DNA of 64,000 bases from Linanthus parryae. Taxonomy: Eukaryota; Streptophyta; Magnoliopsida; Ericales; Polemoniaceae. The stretch is from assembly GCA_023055425.1 (NCBI GenBank), contig JALGPY010000008.1, positions 23,471,359-23,535,358 of the forward strand. Direction: 5' to 3'. Positions 12,701 to 23,600 of this stretch are shown piece by piece. How positions within the stretch are numbered: position 1 is the first letter of the stretch; every line of letters begins with the position of its first letter. Below the pieces are notes generated by a model. The model was given only the letters and a program-made list of their open reading frames with translations. It had not been told where the DNA came from and ran no database searches. A program made the position numbers and the translations under genes.

Positions 12701-13839
12701 GCAGTTTGTGGATCATGTTTCTTCTCCTTCTCTGTGATACCTTTCTGTGAAAAAAACCTAGTGTTCTTGCCTCCCTCCTTTAGCCAAATCTGCCTTGACA
12801 GTTGTCTCCATTTTGATTCTTCATCAGCCAGAATGCTGTTTAACTGATTTTCCATATTTCTCAATTTTTGCAGGTTTGCTGCAGTTGGTGGTAACTGAAC
12901 AGTAGCTTCAATCTGCTTCAGCTTTTCTTCCTTCACCCCTTTTCTGAACTGTTTTGTCTTTTTGCTCCATTCTTGTAAAACTTTTCCAGTAGCTTTGAGA
13001 TTTTGTACAAGTGATAAGGGGTTACTGATAGACTGGCAGGATTTCCAAGTTTTTGTAATAATTTCCCCACATTCAGTGTGATTGGCCCACTGGGCTGCAA
13101 ATCTAAACTGTCTTGTATCCCTTGTATTGTGATTAACATTTGATTGAATGAGCAAAGGGCAGTGATCTGACACAGAGTTTTGAATATGCAAAACAGTGGT
13201 ATTGGGGAACTTGTCAATCCATCTCTTTGAAGCCACGGATCTGTCCAATCTTTTCTTTACATTAGCCATGCCCTGTCTTCTGTTTTGCCAAGTGTACTTA
13301 TACCCTTCATATCCCAAGTCTACCAAATCACATTGTTGTAATGCCTCAGCAAAATCATTCATTAACTTTTGGTTAGGATGGTGGGCACCCAAATACTCAT
13401 CAAAGTAAAGAATTTCATTGAAATCACCACTTACAATCCAAGCTTCACCACCACTAGGCTTCAATCTACGTAAGACTTCCCAAGACATATGTCTCCGACT
13501 AGCATCCGGGTTACCATAAATACCCGTAAAATAGAAACTTGACTCAGGATAATCAACAACTTTGACCCACGCATGAATATAAAAATCATGATAACATAAA
13601 ATAGTAACATCAACTACAGAATTCCAAATAAGTGCAAGACCCCCTGCCAACCCCCTTCGTGAAACCCAAAGGCCGTTCCGGTATCCGAGTCTTTGTTGAA
13701 TCTTGCATCCTTTATTGTAACCTAACTTTGTTTCAGAAAGAAAAACTGAAGCAGGAAAGTGACTCTTCACCAAGAAGTGAAGAGCGTTGAACGTGCAAGG
13801 GTTGGCAATCCCTCGCACGTTCCAACTTAGGAGATTCAT
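9737..13839 (-). pseudogene. LINE ORF2: endonuclease, reverse transcriptase, zf-RVT, RNase H
   Basis: Starts at ATG 13839, overlapping the ORF1 stop by 4 nt (ATGA). The N-terminal endonuclease/exonuclease/phosphatase domain (MNLLSWNVRG, SGDFNEIL, SDHCPLL) covers 13839 to about 12800. The RT includes the GIRQGDP motif near 11970 and an FADD catalytic box near 11770. A zf-RVT segment with C-x2-C and H...C residues lies at about 10620-10500, and an RNase H-type domain (MNTDVA, ETDS) ends at 9737. Reading must change frame near 12705, 11920, 10790 and 10600, so no full ORF2 protein is made. Family identity is secure; the exact indel sites are approximate. Confidence 0.92.
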
Positions 13840-14951
13840 GGCTCTCGGCGGGGGTGATCTTTTTCACCCTCCGCCGTTTGAAAATGGATATCTTCATTCG
13901 CCATATCCGACTGCGTTCTTCCCCGTTTTATGCCAATAGTGAGCTGTCCCCCATGGATAATAAGAGTCTTCTTAGTATCGTCTTCTTTCCCCGAATCGTA
14001 AATCTTCACTGCTTTGTTTCTACCCCCCTTAGCATAAGTTTTGCCTCTTGGAATCTCCTCACAAATCATGACTTCTTTGCCCTTTACAGATTGTACCTGG
14101 TCTTGTTCCTCCACAACAGTGGGTTCAATACCAGAATCCACTTCATTCTGCACTCCAAACAGTTCATAACCACTGAGATCCATATCATTGATCTTTCCCG
14201 TCCGCCTAAGAGAATCCATTGCCACCGAAGCGCGCAACCAATCCCCGTACTTCTTCACCGTATTCTTCGATTTACCCTTCGGAACATTCCAACACTTCGA
14301 CAAATCATGTCCAACGATGCCGCATCCTTCACACATAAAGGGTATCTTCTCATAACGAAAATCCACCCATGGAACTTGACCGCCGTAAAGCCGGATCTTC
14401 CCTCCCCTCCTCAGAGGTTTGGTTAGATCAAGCCAAACTTTGATCTTCAGACATCGCCCTTTTATGATACCTCTGCCCGGGATTGTAGCTTCAACGAAAT
14501 CCCCAATGGCTGTGCCTATGTCCCGGCCACTTGCTTGTGTACATCCTTCCGGAGGCAAACCCCACACTTGAATCGAGAAAAGACCCTTGGAGTAGTCTTT
14601 TGATTTCATATCCACACCCTCATCCCACCTCTGCAAAACCACCAAGCAATTATTGATGAGCCAAGGTTGGCCCATCATAACCTTCTCCATCTCTCTTTCA
14701 TTCCCAAACACAAACTGAAACACACTATCTCCGAGAGGATTCACCGAGAAGTCTTTAGGTTCATTCCATACTACGTTCATCGCTTTTTGTACCCCAACTG
14801 CATTAAGCATGTTGGTAGTCCAAACTTTACCAAAGAGACTTCTCCTGCAAACTTCTACCCCCTCTTCCATAGAAGAATTAGAGATAACAATCTCATCTTC
14901 CTCAAAAGGGTTTAGATTCATGGCTTTCAACTTAGCTTCCATGGCTTCCAT
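13836..14951 (-). CDS. LINE ORF1 protein (DUF4283-like, CCHC knuckle)
   Basis: A 371-aa open frame from the first ATG at 14951 (MEAMEAKLKA). The middle region resembles the DUF4283 domain common in plant LINE ORF1 (PWLINNCLVVLQRW), followed by a zinc knuckle CEGCGIVGHDLSKC (C-X2-C-X4-H-X4-C). The C-terminal third is polar and basic (KGKEVMICEE, GRNKAVK). It is predicted to bind LINE RNA as a chaperone. The frame is open, unlike ORF2, and ends TGA at 13836-13838, where the ORF2 ATG overlaps. This is a transposon protein, not a host gene. Confidence 0.88.
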   Translation of the reverse strand: MEAMEAKLKAMNLNPFEEDEIVISNSSMEEGVEVCRRSLFGKVWTTNMLNAVGVQKAMNVVWNEPKDFSVNPLGDSVFQFVFGNEREMEKVMMGQPWLINNCLVVLQRWDEGVDMKSKDYSKGLFSIQVWGLPPEGCTQASGRDIGTAIGDFVEATIPGRGIIKGRCLKIKVWLDLTKPLRRGGKIRLYGGQVPWVDFRYEKIPFMCEGCGIVGHDLSKCWNVPKGKSKNTVKKYGDWLRASVAMDSLRRTGKINDMDLSGYELFGVQNEVDSGIEPTVVEEQDQVQSVKGKEVMICEEIPRGKTYAKGGRNKAVKIYDSGKEDDTKKTLIIHGGQLTIGIKRGRTQSDMANEDIHFQTAEGEKDHPRREP

Positions 14952-15372
14952 TCGAAAGACAGACAAGGAAAAGCAGAAGAAAAACTTGGAAAAAGAGGAA
15001 AAACAACAAAGCTCTCAAACCTGGAAAGATAATGAAACCTAGAACGGTAGTTGAAGGTAAAAACCAGTCGAGATTTATAGCAGAGCCACCACACCAAGGT
15101 GGCTAACTGCCACTAACTGCACGAACGGGCGGTTAACTGCCACTACTGCACCACTCTTCCACTAAGAACGCGGGGTTTGGTGAAGAGAGAGGTGAGAGCA
15201 TGTCAATATAAAATTTATCCATTTGCTAGATTCAACCATAGGTTGATAGCTGGTTATTTTCATACGTTGATACAATAAATATGATAGAATTAACATGATC
15301 AACCAATTAAAGTGTGTCTGATATCACGTCACCAATATTCCATTGTTACTGAATATTTTCTCACCTACCGCG

Positions 15373-16294
15373 GCTAAAACTTAAATTCGAGTGCGCTCAC
15401 GACAAATTATTCCTCTAGTAACTTGACTGGAGATGGAGAAGTATATCTGCATCAGCAAGTCATGACTGGCATGCAAAGCACACCTGCATATGTTAACCGG
15501 TCTTAAGAAGCTTAACAAGTCGTGATTGGTGGACTCGTACTGTATTTAAAAAGATTAATGTACATGTATCTTCGAAATTTTCATATAAGATTTAAAATAT
15601 GTAAATTTGTATGTCTGATCAACTCAGCTATAACTCTGAATTTAAATAATATATGGCTCGTTTAAAATCATTTGGATTTAGGTTGAGATAAAGATAGAGA
15701 TTCTCGATATCTTGTTCCCACTAAGAAATACAAATAATTGTCTTAAATCGAAAGATTAACAACAATTCAAGACACACCAACCACGTTGATTAAGACAATT
15801 AGATTTAAAAAGTTAGGTTAATTTTTAATCTTTGGAGTAGTTGGACTCTAATGTAATGGAGGACACGGCGTTTTGTACTTGCGTGTATATGGAAAGTTAG
15901 GATATCACAATCTCATTGTCAAATTATTCGAAACATCTTATTCAAATGAATCGGTCTTCTTTTTTAATACGCTTAGTTGGGGATTTAGGTGACAGTTAAC
16001 CGAGAGCGAAATATATCAAACTACACGTATTAGAAAAATGGATCATAAACCCGCTACATTATCGATTGTAGATTTCGGATGATATTTACATTGAACGTGG
16101 CAGCGGTTGAGTATAGTCAAAATGTGTACAGCTGAGTTTAGTGATTATCTCCATAACACTCTTACTCTGATAGTCAGAAGAAAGTTATTAGAGCATTGTG
16201 TACAATGTGTACGCATGAGTATGTAATTTTTCTGCATACTACTACTAACATATCACATACCACTCAGTCCCAACTCTTGCCCACCATTCTGAAT
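15373..16294. repeat. CCR-1 distal upstream DNA, duplicated with CCR-2
   Basis: No gene seen. From about 15790 to 16130 the sequence aligns with 24265-24560 upstream of CCR-2: shared stretches include TCTTTGGAGTAGTT, GTTAGGATATCACAATCTCA and CATATCAAACYAC-like text. So the tandem CCR duplication included upstream DNA, and the LINE plus MITE separated this part from CCR-1. Confidence 0.7.
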
Positions 16295-16491
16295 ATTTGA
16301 TTCGTCTATGAGTCACTTTGACCGGATAATTTCGATAACAACATGATGCGATTTTTCGATAATTTTTTCACTATGTTATAGAGCAACTTATATTCTACAG
16401 CACCATGAAAAAATTATCAAAAAATTACATTACTTTGCTATCCAAATCACCGAGTCAAAGTGACCCAGTGAATAGTCGTAAAAGTCAAATT
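16295..16491. mobile_element. Foldback MITE, copy 1
   Basis: About 197 bp that pairs with itself over nearly its whole length: GAGTCACTTTGACCGG on the left and CCGAGTCAAAGTGACC on the right, with an A/T-rich centre including TGAAAAAATTATC. Related copies occur at 62301-62501 and, split, around 18.85-19.59 kb. No coding capacity; target duplication unclear. Confidence 0.75.
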
Positions 16492-16620
16492 TTATTTGAC
16501 GTCTAGTAGACAGGGGCTTTAAGGAATTTTATTTGACGTCTAAAATCATGAATCATGTGTATATGTTGTAGGATTCCACAGCTAAAATCACTTTAATTTA
16601 GTAACTTTCTTTTGAAGTGG

Positions 16621-17186
16621 ATTTTTTTTTTTTTTTTTTTTTTTTTGCCATATACATAAAACATCACATTACAAGTTGACATAATTTAATTATCAAGTGT
16701 CTCAGTATTTATACTCTAGTGGTGATTTTGGACATCAAAATTCTTACTATATTAAAGAAATAAAGGTTTCCCTGAAAAAGAATAAAGAAATAAAATGCTT
16801 TTTTAGAAGAAAAAACAATTTATTTCGGAAAGTGGAATAACACATTATCAAAAAGTTACGAAAAAAGTACTATGGATAAACTAGTAAATTGTTATTTTAG
16901 GAGTTTCTAAAAAAAAGTTATTTTGGGACATCCTAAAGTAGACGGAGAAACCATACTGTAATACAAAAATGTAAAAAATAATTATTTCAGGACATCCTAG
17001 AATAGATGGATACACTACTCGATCTTTTGATTCTAAAGAAAAACCTACTCGATCTTTCTTTCTTTTTTTTCTTTTTTTTTTTTTTTAGAAGTGGACAAGC
17101 ACATTATTAAAAAGATTACGAAAATGTAAAAAAAAATGTTATTTTAGGACATCCTAAAGTATACGGATTAATTACTCATCTTTTTC

Positions 17187-17230
<44 letters not shown>

Positions 17231-17345
17231 TCTACCTCTTTTTTTAGAAGTGTAAACGCACATTATTAAAAAGATTAAAAAATGTAAAATATATATTGTT
17301 ACTTTAAGACATCCTGGAATAGACCGATAAGCAACTCCATCCAAA
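16621..17345. repeat. AT-rich tandem-like repeat block with poly(A)/poly(T) tracts
   Basis: A motif close to GACATCCTAAAGTAGACGGA recurs at about 16927, 16991, 17148 and 17308, with blocks like CACATTATTAAAAAGATTA between copies. Long homopolymers lie at 16621-16647 (T), around 17070-17086 (T) and 17191-17228 (A). It looks like a small degenerate tandem array, possibly from MITE ends. No gene. Confidence 0.6.
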
Positions 17346-17884
17346 GTGTTCCAACCTCTTTTGACTCCGCAAAATCCATTCCACTAGTCATTATTATTTG
17401 ATTGAGACATCTACAAATGGTCCAATATTATTGTTGTAATTACATGACATTTAGTGAGTGCTATGTCAAGTGGTGTGGTCTAAGAATACCACGAAATTAG
17501 GGCCGTCTCTACGTCTAAGGAGCTTAGGGCTCACAAAGATTGGAGCCATAAGTTCTTACAATTAAATGTATATTAGTATTTTTTTTTTTTTGAGCTGAAT
17601 ATTAGTAATTTTCTATACAATTTATTACATATATGTTAGCTTTAATTTACAACAACTTCTTTCATCTTAACCTATATTGTCAAAAACTTATTTAAGTCGA
17701 AAAAAAGATTAACTGAATTAACAACTTTATCTATATATTTTTATAGAAGATCTTGGATACGATGTATTTCACATTTACAGAAGTATGAAAAAAGAATTTT
17801 GTGTAGAAAGGAAATACACAATATTTCCCTCAGAAAAAGAAATATACAATATGAAATATGAAGAAAATCTCAATGCTCGTTTCT

Positions 17885-17930
<46 letters not shown>

Positions 17931-18840
17931 CAATGCTCGCCTTAAGCCACAAATACACAAGAGATGGCCCAGCTCGATATAATTGGGCTCAACTGCTAAA
18001 GATGATTAGCCTCAAATCAAATTTAGAACATGCTAGTGTCTGGGTTAGGTCAATTCATATCTAGGCCCAAAATTGTAGTTCCTCTGATTTGGGTTTCCAA
18101 ACCCGACATTAATGAATGTTAAATTTCCACTAAAAAACACTTAACGAAAGGCACCTTTACATCACGAATTTCACAACATATTTATCTATTTCCACAAATC
18201 AACTTTACTGCAACTAGTCCATAGTTTATACATACATACGACTGCATATTCTAATTACATGTACATAAAATTATTGGATTGAAGACTGGATATAATTTGT
18301 TGAAACAATGTTGAAGAGACGTTGATCACAAGGAGTGACCACGTTAGCCAACCACTTTTGACTCAGAAAATCATCCACAAATTAGATCCATATTTCTTCT
18401 TATTCAATTGAATATGTTAGCCCAACAAAGCAAAAAAGTTCAAATTATTGTTTTATTTTGTATGGCAATGGTAACTAGAAAAGTAAACGTACTTCAACAA
18501 ATGCTTACAACCAAGTATGCTAATAATTGTCAATAGCATAGTAATTTATATTATAACACGACAGTGTCGGCCTGAGTATGTTATGCAGACGAGACTCGTC
18601 AACCATGAGAATGTTCATAGGCTGTTCAACGGATTTTAGACTTAGATTAAGATTTGGCATAGAATTAGATTAAATTGGTTAGAGGCTAAAATAGCCATTA
18701 TCTCTAAAAAATACGAAATAGAAAAACAAAAGCTGAATTCTTGGAGGTTGCTCCATATTTTTGTGAATGGTGGGAAATGCTCTAAGTCGTACTCACCGAA
18801 TGGTATGCCCATGCATAGGTTTATGTTAATTACTGCTTCT
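17346..18840. other. Gene-free AT-rich spacer
   Basis: No coding exon, RNA gene or recognisable element seen. It holds an A-run at 17886-17927 flanked on both sides by ATCTCAATGCTCG (about 17867 and 17928), so the run sits between 13-bp direct repeats. That could be a poly(A)-tailed insertion trace or slippage. Confidence 0.5.
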
Positions 18841-18944
18841 GTTTCTCTACCGTAACATTTTGTAACATTTTTCACGTTGTTATAGTGTAGAGCTTATTCT
18901 TAACATCATAAAAGAATACGAAGTTATTTTATTGTTATGCTAAC

Positions 18945-19553
18945 GGTAGATACTGTTTTCCAGACAGAAGGATCATCGCCACGTGGCAGCCATTCAACAC
19001 ACCTAGTTGTGCTCCATCCACACCGGATCACCACTCGTGCTGATCCACGTGGGGGCTACGAGACAGAGCTCCCGCGCACCATAACACGGGATTTGTAGGG
19101 ACTTAGTGGTTTGGAGGCTAGGGTAAGGTTCGTCGCGCGCATGCGACAACCAAGCTTGCGCGCGACCTCTGGTAACTGACTGAGAGATCCTAGGCTTACG
19201 TGTTCCATTAATGCGGCTGATCTCATAACGGTCTTCGATACTTGCGGACAGATACGTAACGGATCCTATATACACGGTCGAACGTGTCGTTGGGGGTTCT
19301 ATCATTAAGCCGCCATTTATGGTGCACTAAACCCCCCAACGGTCACTTCCCCACTATATATAGGATCGTTATACTCTCCGTTGCGACACGATAAGACAAC
19401 GAGACACTGGTCTAGCACCATAGCCTACTGTCTCTCTCTCACACACAGTTATCAGTGCTTACTCTCTCCCTACACACACCTACAACTCTTTGTGTTCTTC
19501 TTCTCTATTTGAGGTGTACACTTAGGCATCTCTCAAGGATTCCTTTGTACACA
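18945..19553. mobile_element. Probable solo LTR inserted in a foldback MITE
   Basis: A 609-bp, GC-richer block between identical 5-bp repeats CTAAC (18940-18944 and 19554-19558). It contains ACTATATATAGG (about 19352) as a TATA-like box followed by a pyrimidine-rich stretch, and it ends ACACA. It starts GG rather than TG, so the first base would be mutated. Its flanks (TTGTTATAGTGTAGAGC-like on the left, CAAATCACCGGGTCAATGTGA on the right) match the two halves of the foldback MITE at 16295-16491. No internal retrotransposon coding. Confidence 0.5.
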
Positions 19554-19599
19554 CTAACCAAATCACCGGGTCAATGTGAACTCAAAAGTCAATTAGGAA

Positions 19600-20600
19600 A
19601 AAGCAAGTGTAACAGAGGTTGTAACATTTAACGAAAGTGCATTTTCAGATGAAGTGTACTAATTTTCATAAATTTTCCACATATTGGTTTGTATTATGAT
19701 TGCAACTCGGGCGAGTTTGATGGGTCAGCACTTTTGTCCTAGCCCACGCCGGGCTTCTATCGAGACTGCGCAAGCCCAGGTCAGCCTGAATTAGGAGCAT
19801 CGTCAGCCCGTCTAAGTTATTAAATTAATTTAGTTGTCACTTTTTAGGAGAGTTTAGTTGTCACTTTTCGTTCAACTAAAACTGCCTCCTAAATATCAGA
19901 TTAAAACTTAAATATAAAAGAAAACATTGAAAGGCTAATATAATGACTATATACGGTTAAATCGAGTTAAAAAACATGTCATTTGGGAGTATGAAAATGA
20001 CTTTTTAAAATACATGAGAATAATAAATATTGAGTGAAAAAATTAATCAACTAGTTCAAGAAAAAGAATTATTAAAAATATTGCTAATGATTATTTTTAA
20101 AAAAAAAGTATTAGATTCATGTTAGATAGTAGATATGCTACTAATTCTCCCCAAATATATATTTATAGTCATTCATAATGCAAATCCGGCTATTCGGGCC
20201 GCCATTTAATATTTATACCTAAGCTCGGTCTTAATTGCAATTCAGACTGAGTACATCGAAATTACTCAAAAGTATGTGTCCAAACCACATTTTCATTCGG
20301 GATGGGCTCGGACTGGTGGGACTCAATCCATCGAATTGTAGACCGAATTGGCATGAATGATGTGTGTCATGTAGTACGGTGGTAGGGGATGACCGCACGA
20401 ATGCTTTTCTCCTATTCATGAGTTTCTAAAATTTCTCAAACTCTTTCGGATTAGTTGTTTCCTTCATTTTTTGTCTATTGAAACCCACCACAACATATTT
20501 TGCATTTCCTGACAACAAAAAGTTGTCGATATTTTGTTTCTGAAGATAACATTAGTTAGTCATATTTTCAAATCCCGACAAGCAGGTTTATATATTCCTC
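19600..20600. other. Intergenic, no gene seen
   Basis: AT-rich sequence between the probable solo LTR and the CCR-2 3' end. I see no exon, RNA gene or clear repeat. It should hold the CCR-2 3' UTR at its right edge; I could not fix a polyadenylation site. Confidence 0.5.
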
Positions 20601-23600
20601 TCAAAGGCGACAATAGCTGTCACCAGTGAGTGCAACAATAGTTAAAATCGCCGAGTCTTCTTTCTGTGTAGGAAGCGGAAGGTGGCCTTTCCCCTGAAGG
20701 CTCTTCACAGTGTCGTACAACGCCTGCTTCACAGGCGTGAATTCCAGACCCAAATCCTTCAGCTTTTGGTTTGAGAACTTGTATGGCTTTACCCTTGGCT
20801 TCGATTCATCCTTGCACCTGAAATTCCCAAGAATGCACAACATTATTGTTAACAAAAGGTAGAAGATCTCATTGTCTATTACTAGAAATTAGATTTTCCA
20901 TGATTGCAAAATCATGAAAAATCTCATTTCTAGCCAGGATTGCGACACACTATTAGAAAAATCCACAGTTCCCAATTTAGTGAAATGGAAGACTCCATTC
21001 ACCGGGATGGGAGCAATAAACTAGACTTGTCCGTCTCAGTTGCTTATGACTATTACTTCTAAGCAGGGGTGGCACATGGCCCCCTGAATTTTGAAAATTT
21101 CCACCAGCACCCCTAATTTTCTAGATTTTTAATGAATAACTCTTACAAAATATACTATCTTCCCCTCCCTGAAATTAATAACTACTAGTATTAGTTCTGC
21201 CTCTCTCTATCAATTATTGCCCCGGCTGACTTGATTTCCTAGCTCCGCCGCTGCTTCTAAGGCTTCCCCTATTAGGATTGGCTTTGGAACTAAAATTTTC
21301 TTCAAACTTTATTGTGTTTTGCTGGAAGATCTTGCTTAAGAAAATATTCACCAACTATAAATCATCAAGTGAGCACACTTTCATCATGCAATAAATTGTG
21401 GTAAGCGCAAAAGTAAAATTGGTTAAAACTTACTTTGTGGGAATGGGATACTCCGGAAAGAACTTGGCCATAATCTCAACCACGTCACCACGATGAAGAA
21501 CACTCTCAGCACAGAGGTATCGCCCAGAGGCTGAAGCAGCCTCAAACACTAGAATGTGCGCTAATGCAACATCCCTAACGTGGACGTATGCCTGGACAGA
21601 GTTGTGGTAGTACTTTGTAGCGCCATTCAAGTACTTGAGGATATGAATGATACTTGCATTGAGAGTTGGTTGCAACAATGGTCCAACCACTAAGACGGGG
21701 TTCACCACCACCAGATCTATGCCTTTTTCCTTAGCCACGTCCCACGCTGATTGCTCAGCTACCGCCTTGCCATAGCAATACCAGTTCTGTGGTACAAAAT
21801 CAAGATTCAAGAATTTGAATCAGCCTCAAAGAAGTAGTTAAGGAAACCTAGTGCACATTTGTTACATGAACAGTGAAGTAATCCAAAGCTGAACACTTAT
21901 AAGAAGCTATATGAATTCCATTTCTGTGACATAAATCAATTCAAAGAATCATGAAATAAACTTAACCTGAAAAGCTTATCGCGAATCTTAAAAAAACTTA
22001 CCTTGGTGTTCTTGCAGAACTCAAGGTCACTCCAACAACTTTCATCAACGGCAGTATCAGGGTGCCGGTTAGGGTCCATGGTCACTGCACCAATCGATGA
22101 AGTGAACACCACCCGACGAACCTTAGCTTCCGCTGCAGCAGTTATAACATTCCTTGTACCAATCACTGCTGGCTCCACCATTTCTTGCTTCAAAAACAAA
22201 CAATCAAATCCCACATCAGTCCCTGGTTTTCCGCAATCACTGGCACAATTTTGGTCACCAAGAACAGGTTGGAAAAATGCTCTTCGACATGTCGGTTTTT
22301 ACCCGACTTTGAGCTCGGTTTTTACCCAGCTCATTTGAGATTTAACAACACCAATTGCATCATTGTGTAGAGGGCAACCTGGTGATCGTTTCGGTAACTC
22401 GCTCGTCCAAAACCATTAAGAAATGAATGTTCAATAAACCGTTGAAGATGGGGTTTATCTTTGGGTTATTGCTCCCAAAATAAATCATCCCACATCAATG
22501 GAAAGAGAGATTGAAGTGTTCATAAACTTCAACAATAGACTATAAGGGCATGCCCTTTGGGCGAAGCACTTTTGGACCAGAAACAGTGCCTATAAAAGGC
22601 AGTTTTCTCTCTCAATTCGTTGGTGTTGCAGAACAGGGGCTTCATCTACAACATCGGAATAACTTTTATCCTGGGAGACAATTCGCTAGGCGAATTCTGT
22701 CTAACGGAGATCGTGAATGGACTAGATTGTAGGGGTGGCACTCCGGGTCAGCCCGTCGGGTTACGGGTCGGGTCGACCTGTCACAGGTTACTTACGGGTT
22801 GACCTGCTGCCAACCCGGGTCATTAACCGTGTCAAGATACTCAACCCGAACCCGACACGTTTATTAATCGGGTAACCCGACACGACCCGGGTAACCTGAT
22901 TAATAAATGAGTCGGGTTGGGTCGGGTCGCACTACCACCGCGACTAGATTGTTCTTCAAAAGATTGTTTCAACACTCAGCCGTACATCTATCTGCATTTC
23001 TATTTATTCTTTTTTTTATTCGCTTATTGTTTTCTTCTAACAAGAACAAATCGGGTCCTCTTTTTCTAACCGACCAATCACAAAACACCTCCACAAACCA
23101 AGAAAAATAGGCGCATAAATTTAAATTTAGGTTGATCAAAAACTCCAAAACTAGACCCCAATTCAGAGTCCAAACAACTGGTGACATCTTTCTGCAGACA
23201 GAATCATGAAGGCATTACTTCTCAGAGGACCACCAGATGTAATTGCATCGAATTTGTTTCAATAAGGTGCATAGCATTGTACAATTTTGGTGGGAAATAA
23301 ACTATACTAGCCCTAAAACCGCCAACATAAATTCAAATTCTCACCAACAAAACAGGACTACGTCAAATGAAGCCAAACAAACACTTACAGGGTCATCGGT
23401 GACAGGTGAAGCAGTGTGGAAAACTCCATCACACCCACCAATTGCTTCACGCAAGCTCTCGAAATCCAGAAGATCGGCTTTACACAGCGTTAATCTCTCC
23501 TTGGCTCCCTCCATCTCTCTCAAATGCAAGTTCTTCGGGTCCTCTGCAACCAAAATTGAAGTACCCAGATCAGTCAGTATTTATTACGTACTCTAGAATA

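Larger units (their letters stand above)
9580..15251 (-). mobile_element. L1-type LINE, near full length, inserted in the MITE
   Basis: A 5.67-kb non-LTR retrotransposon on the minus strand, with its poly(A) tail read as the T-run ending at 9598. It is bounded by an exact 17-bp target duplication, GGTTATTTTCATACGTT, at 9563-9579 and 15252-15268; a weaker match extends to about 28 bp. It has a 5' leader, ORF1 (nucleic-acid binding) and ORF2 (endonuclease, RT, RNase H). ORF1 is open; ORF2 is broken by frame changes, so it is non-autonomous now. It sits at the centre of the MITE about 290 bp upstream of the CCR-1 ATG. Confidence 0.95.
9487..15361. mobile_element. 186-bp inverted-repeat MITE split by a LINE
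   Basis: Left arm 9487-9579 and right arm 15269-15361 (93 bp each) are largely reverse complements of each other, starting AGAAGATATTCAGTA and AGAAAATATTCAGTA. The flanks are CACCTACCACG (9476-9486) and CACCTACCGCG (15362-15372), an imperfect 11-bp target duplication that suggests a Mutator-like element. CCR-2 carries a single CACCTACAACG at 24100-24110, the empty site. A TGACGTGG motif in the left arm (9523-9530) recurs in inverted form on the right. Confidence 0.85.

Noticed and set aside
13854..14426. A 190-codon plus-strand frame
   Set aside because: It is antisense to the LINE ORF1 zinc-knuckle region and shows no domain of its own.
20882..20933. Possible miRNA precursor
   Set aside because: The stem is only 24 bp with a 4-nt loop, too short for a normal plant precursor.
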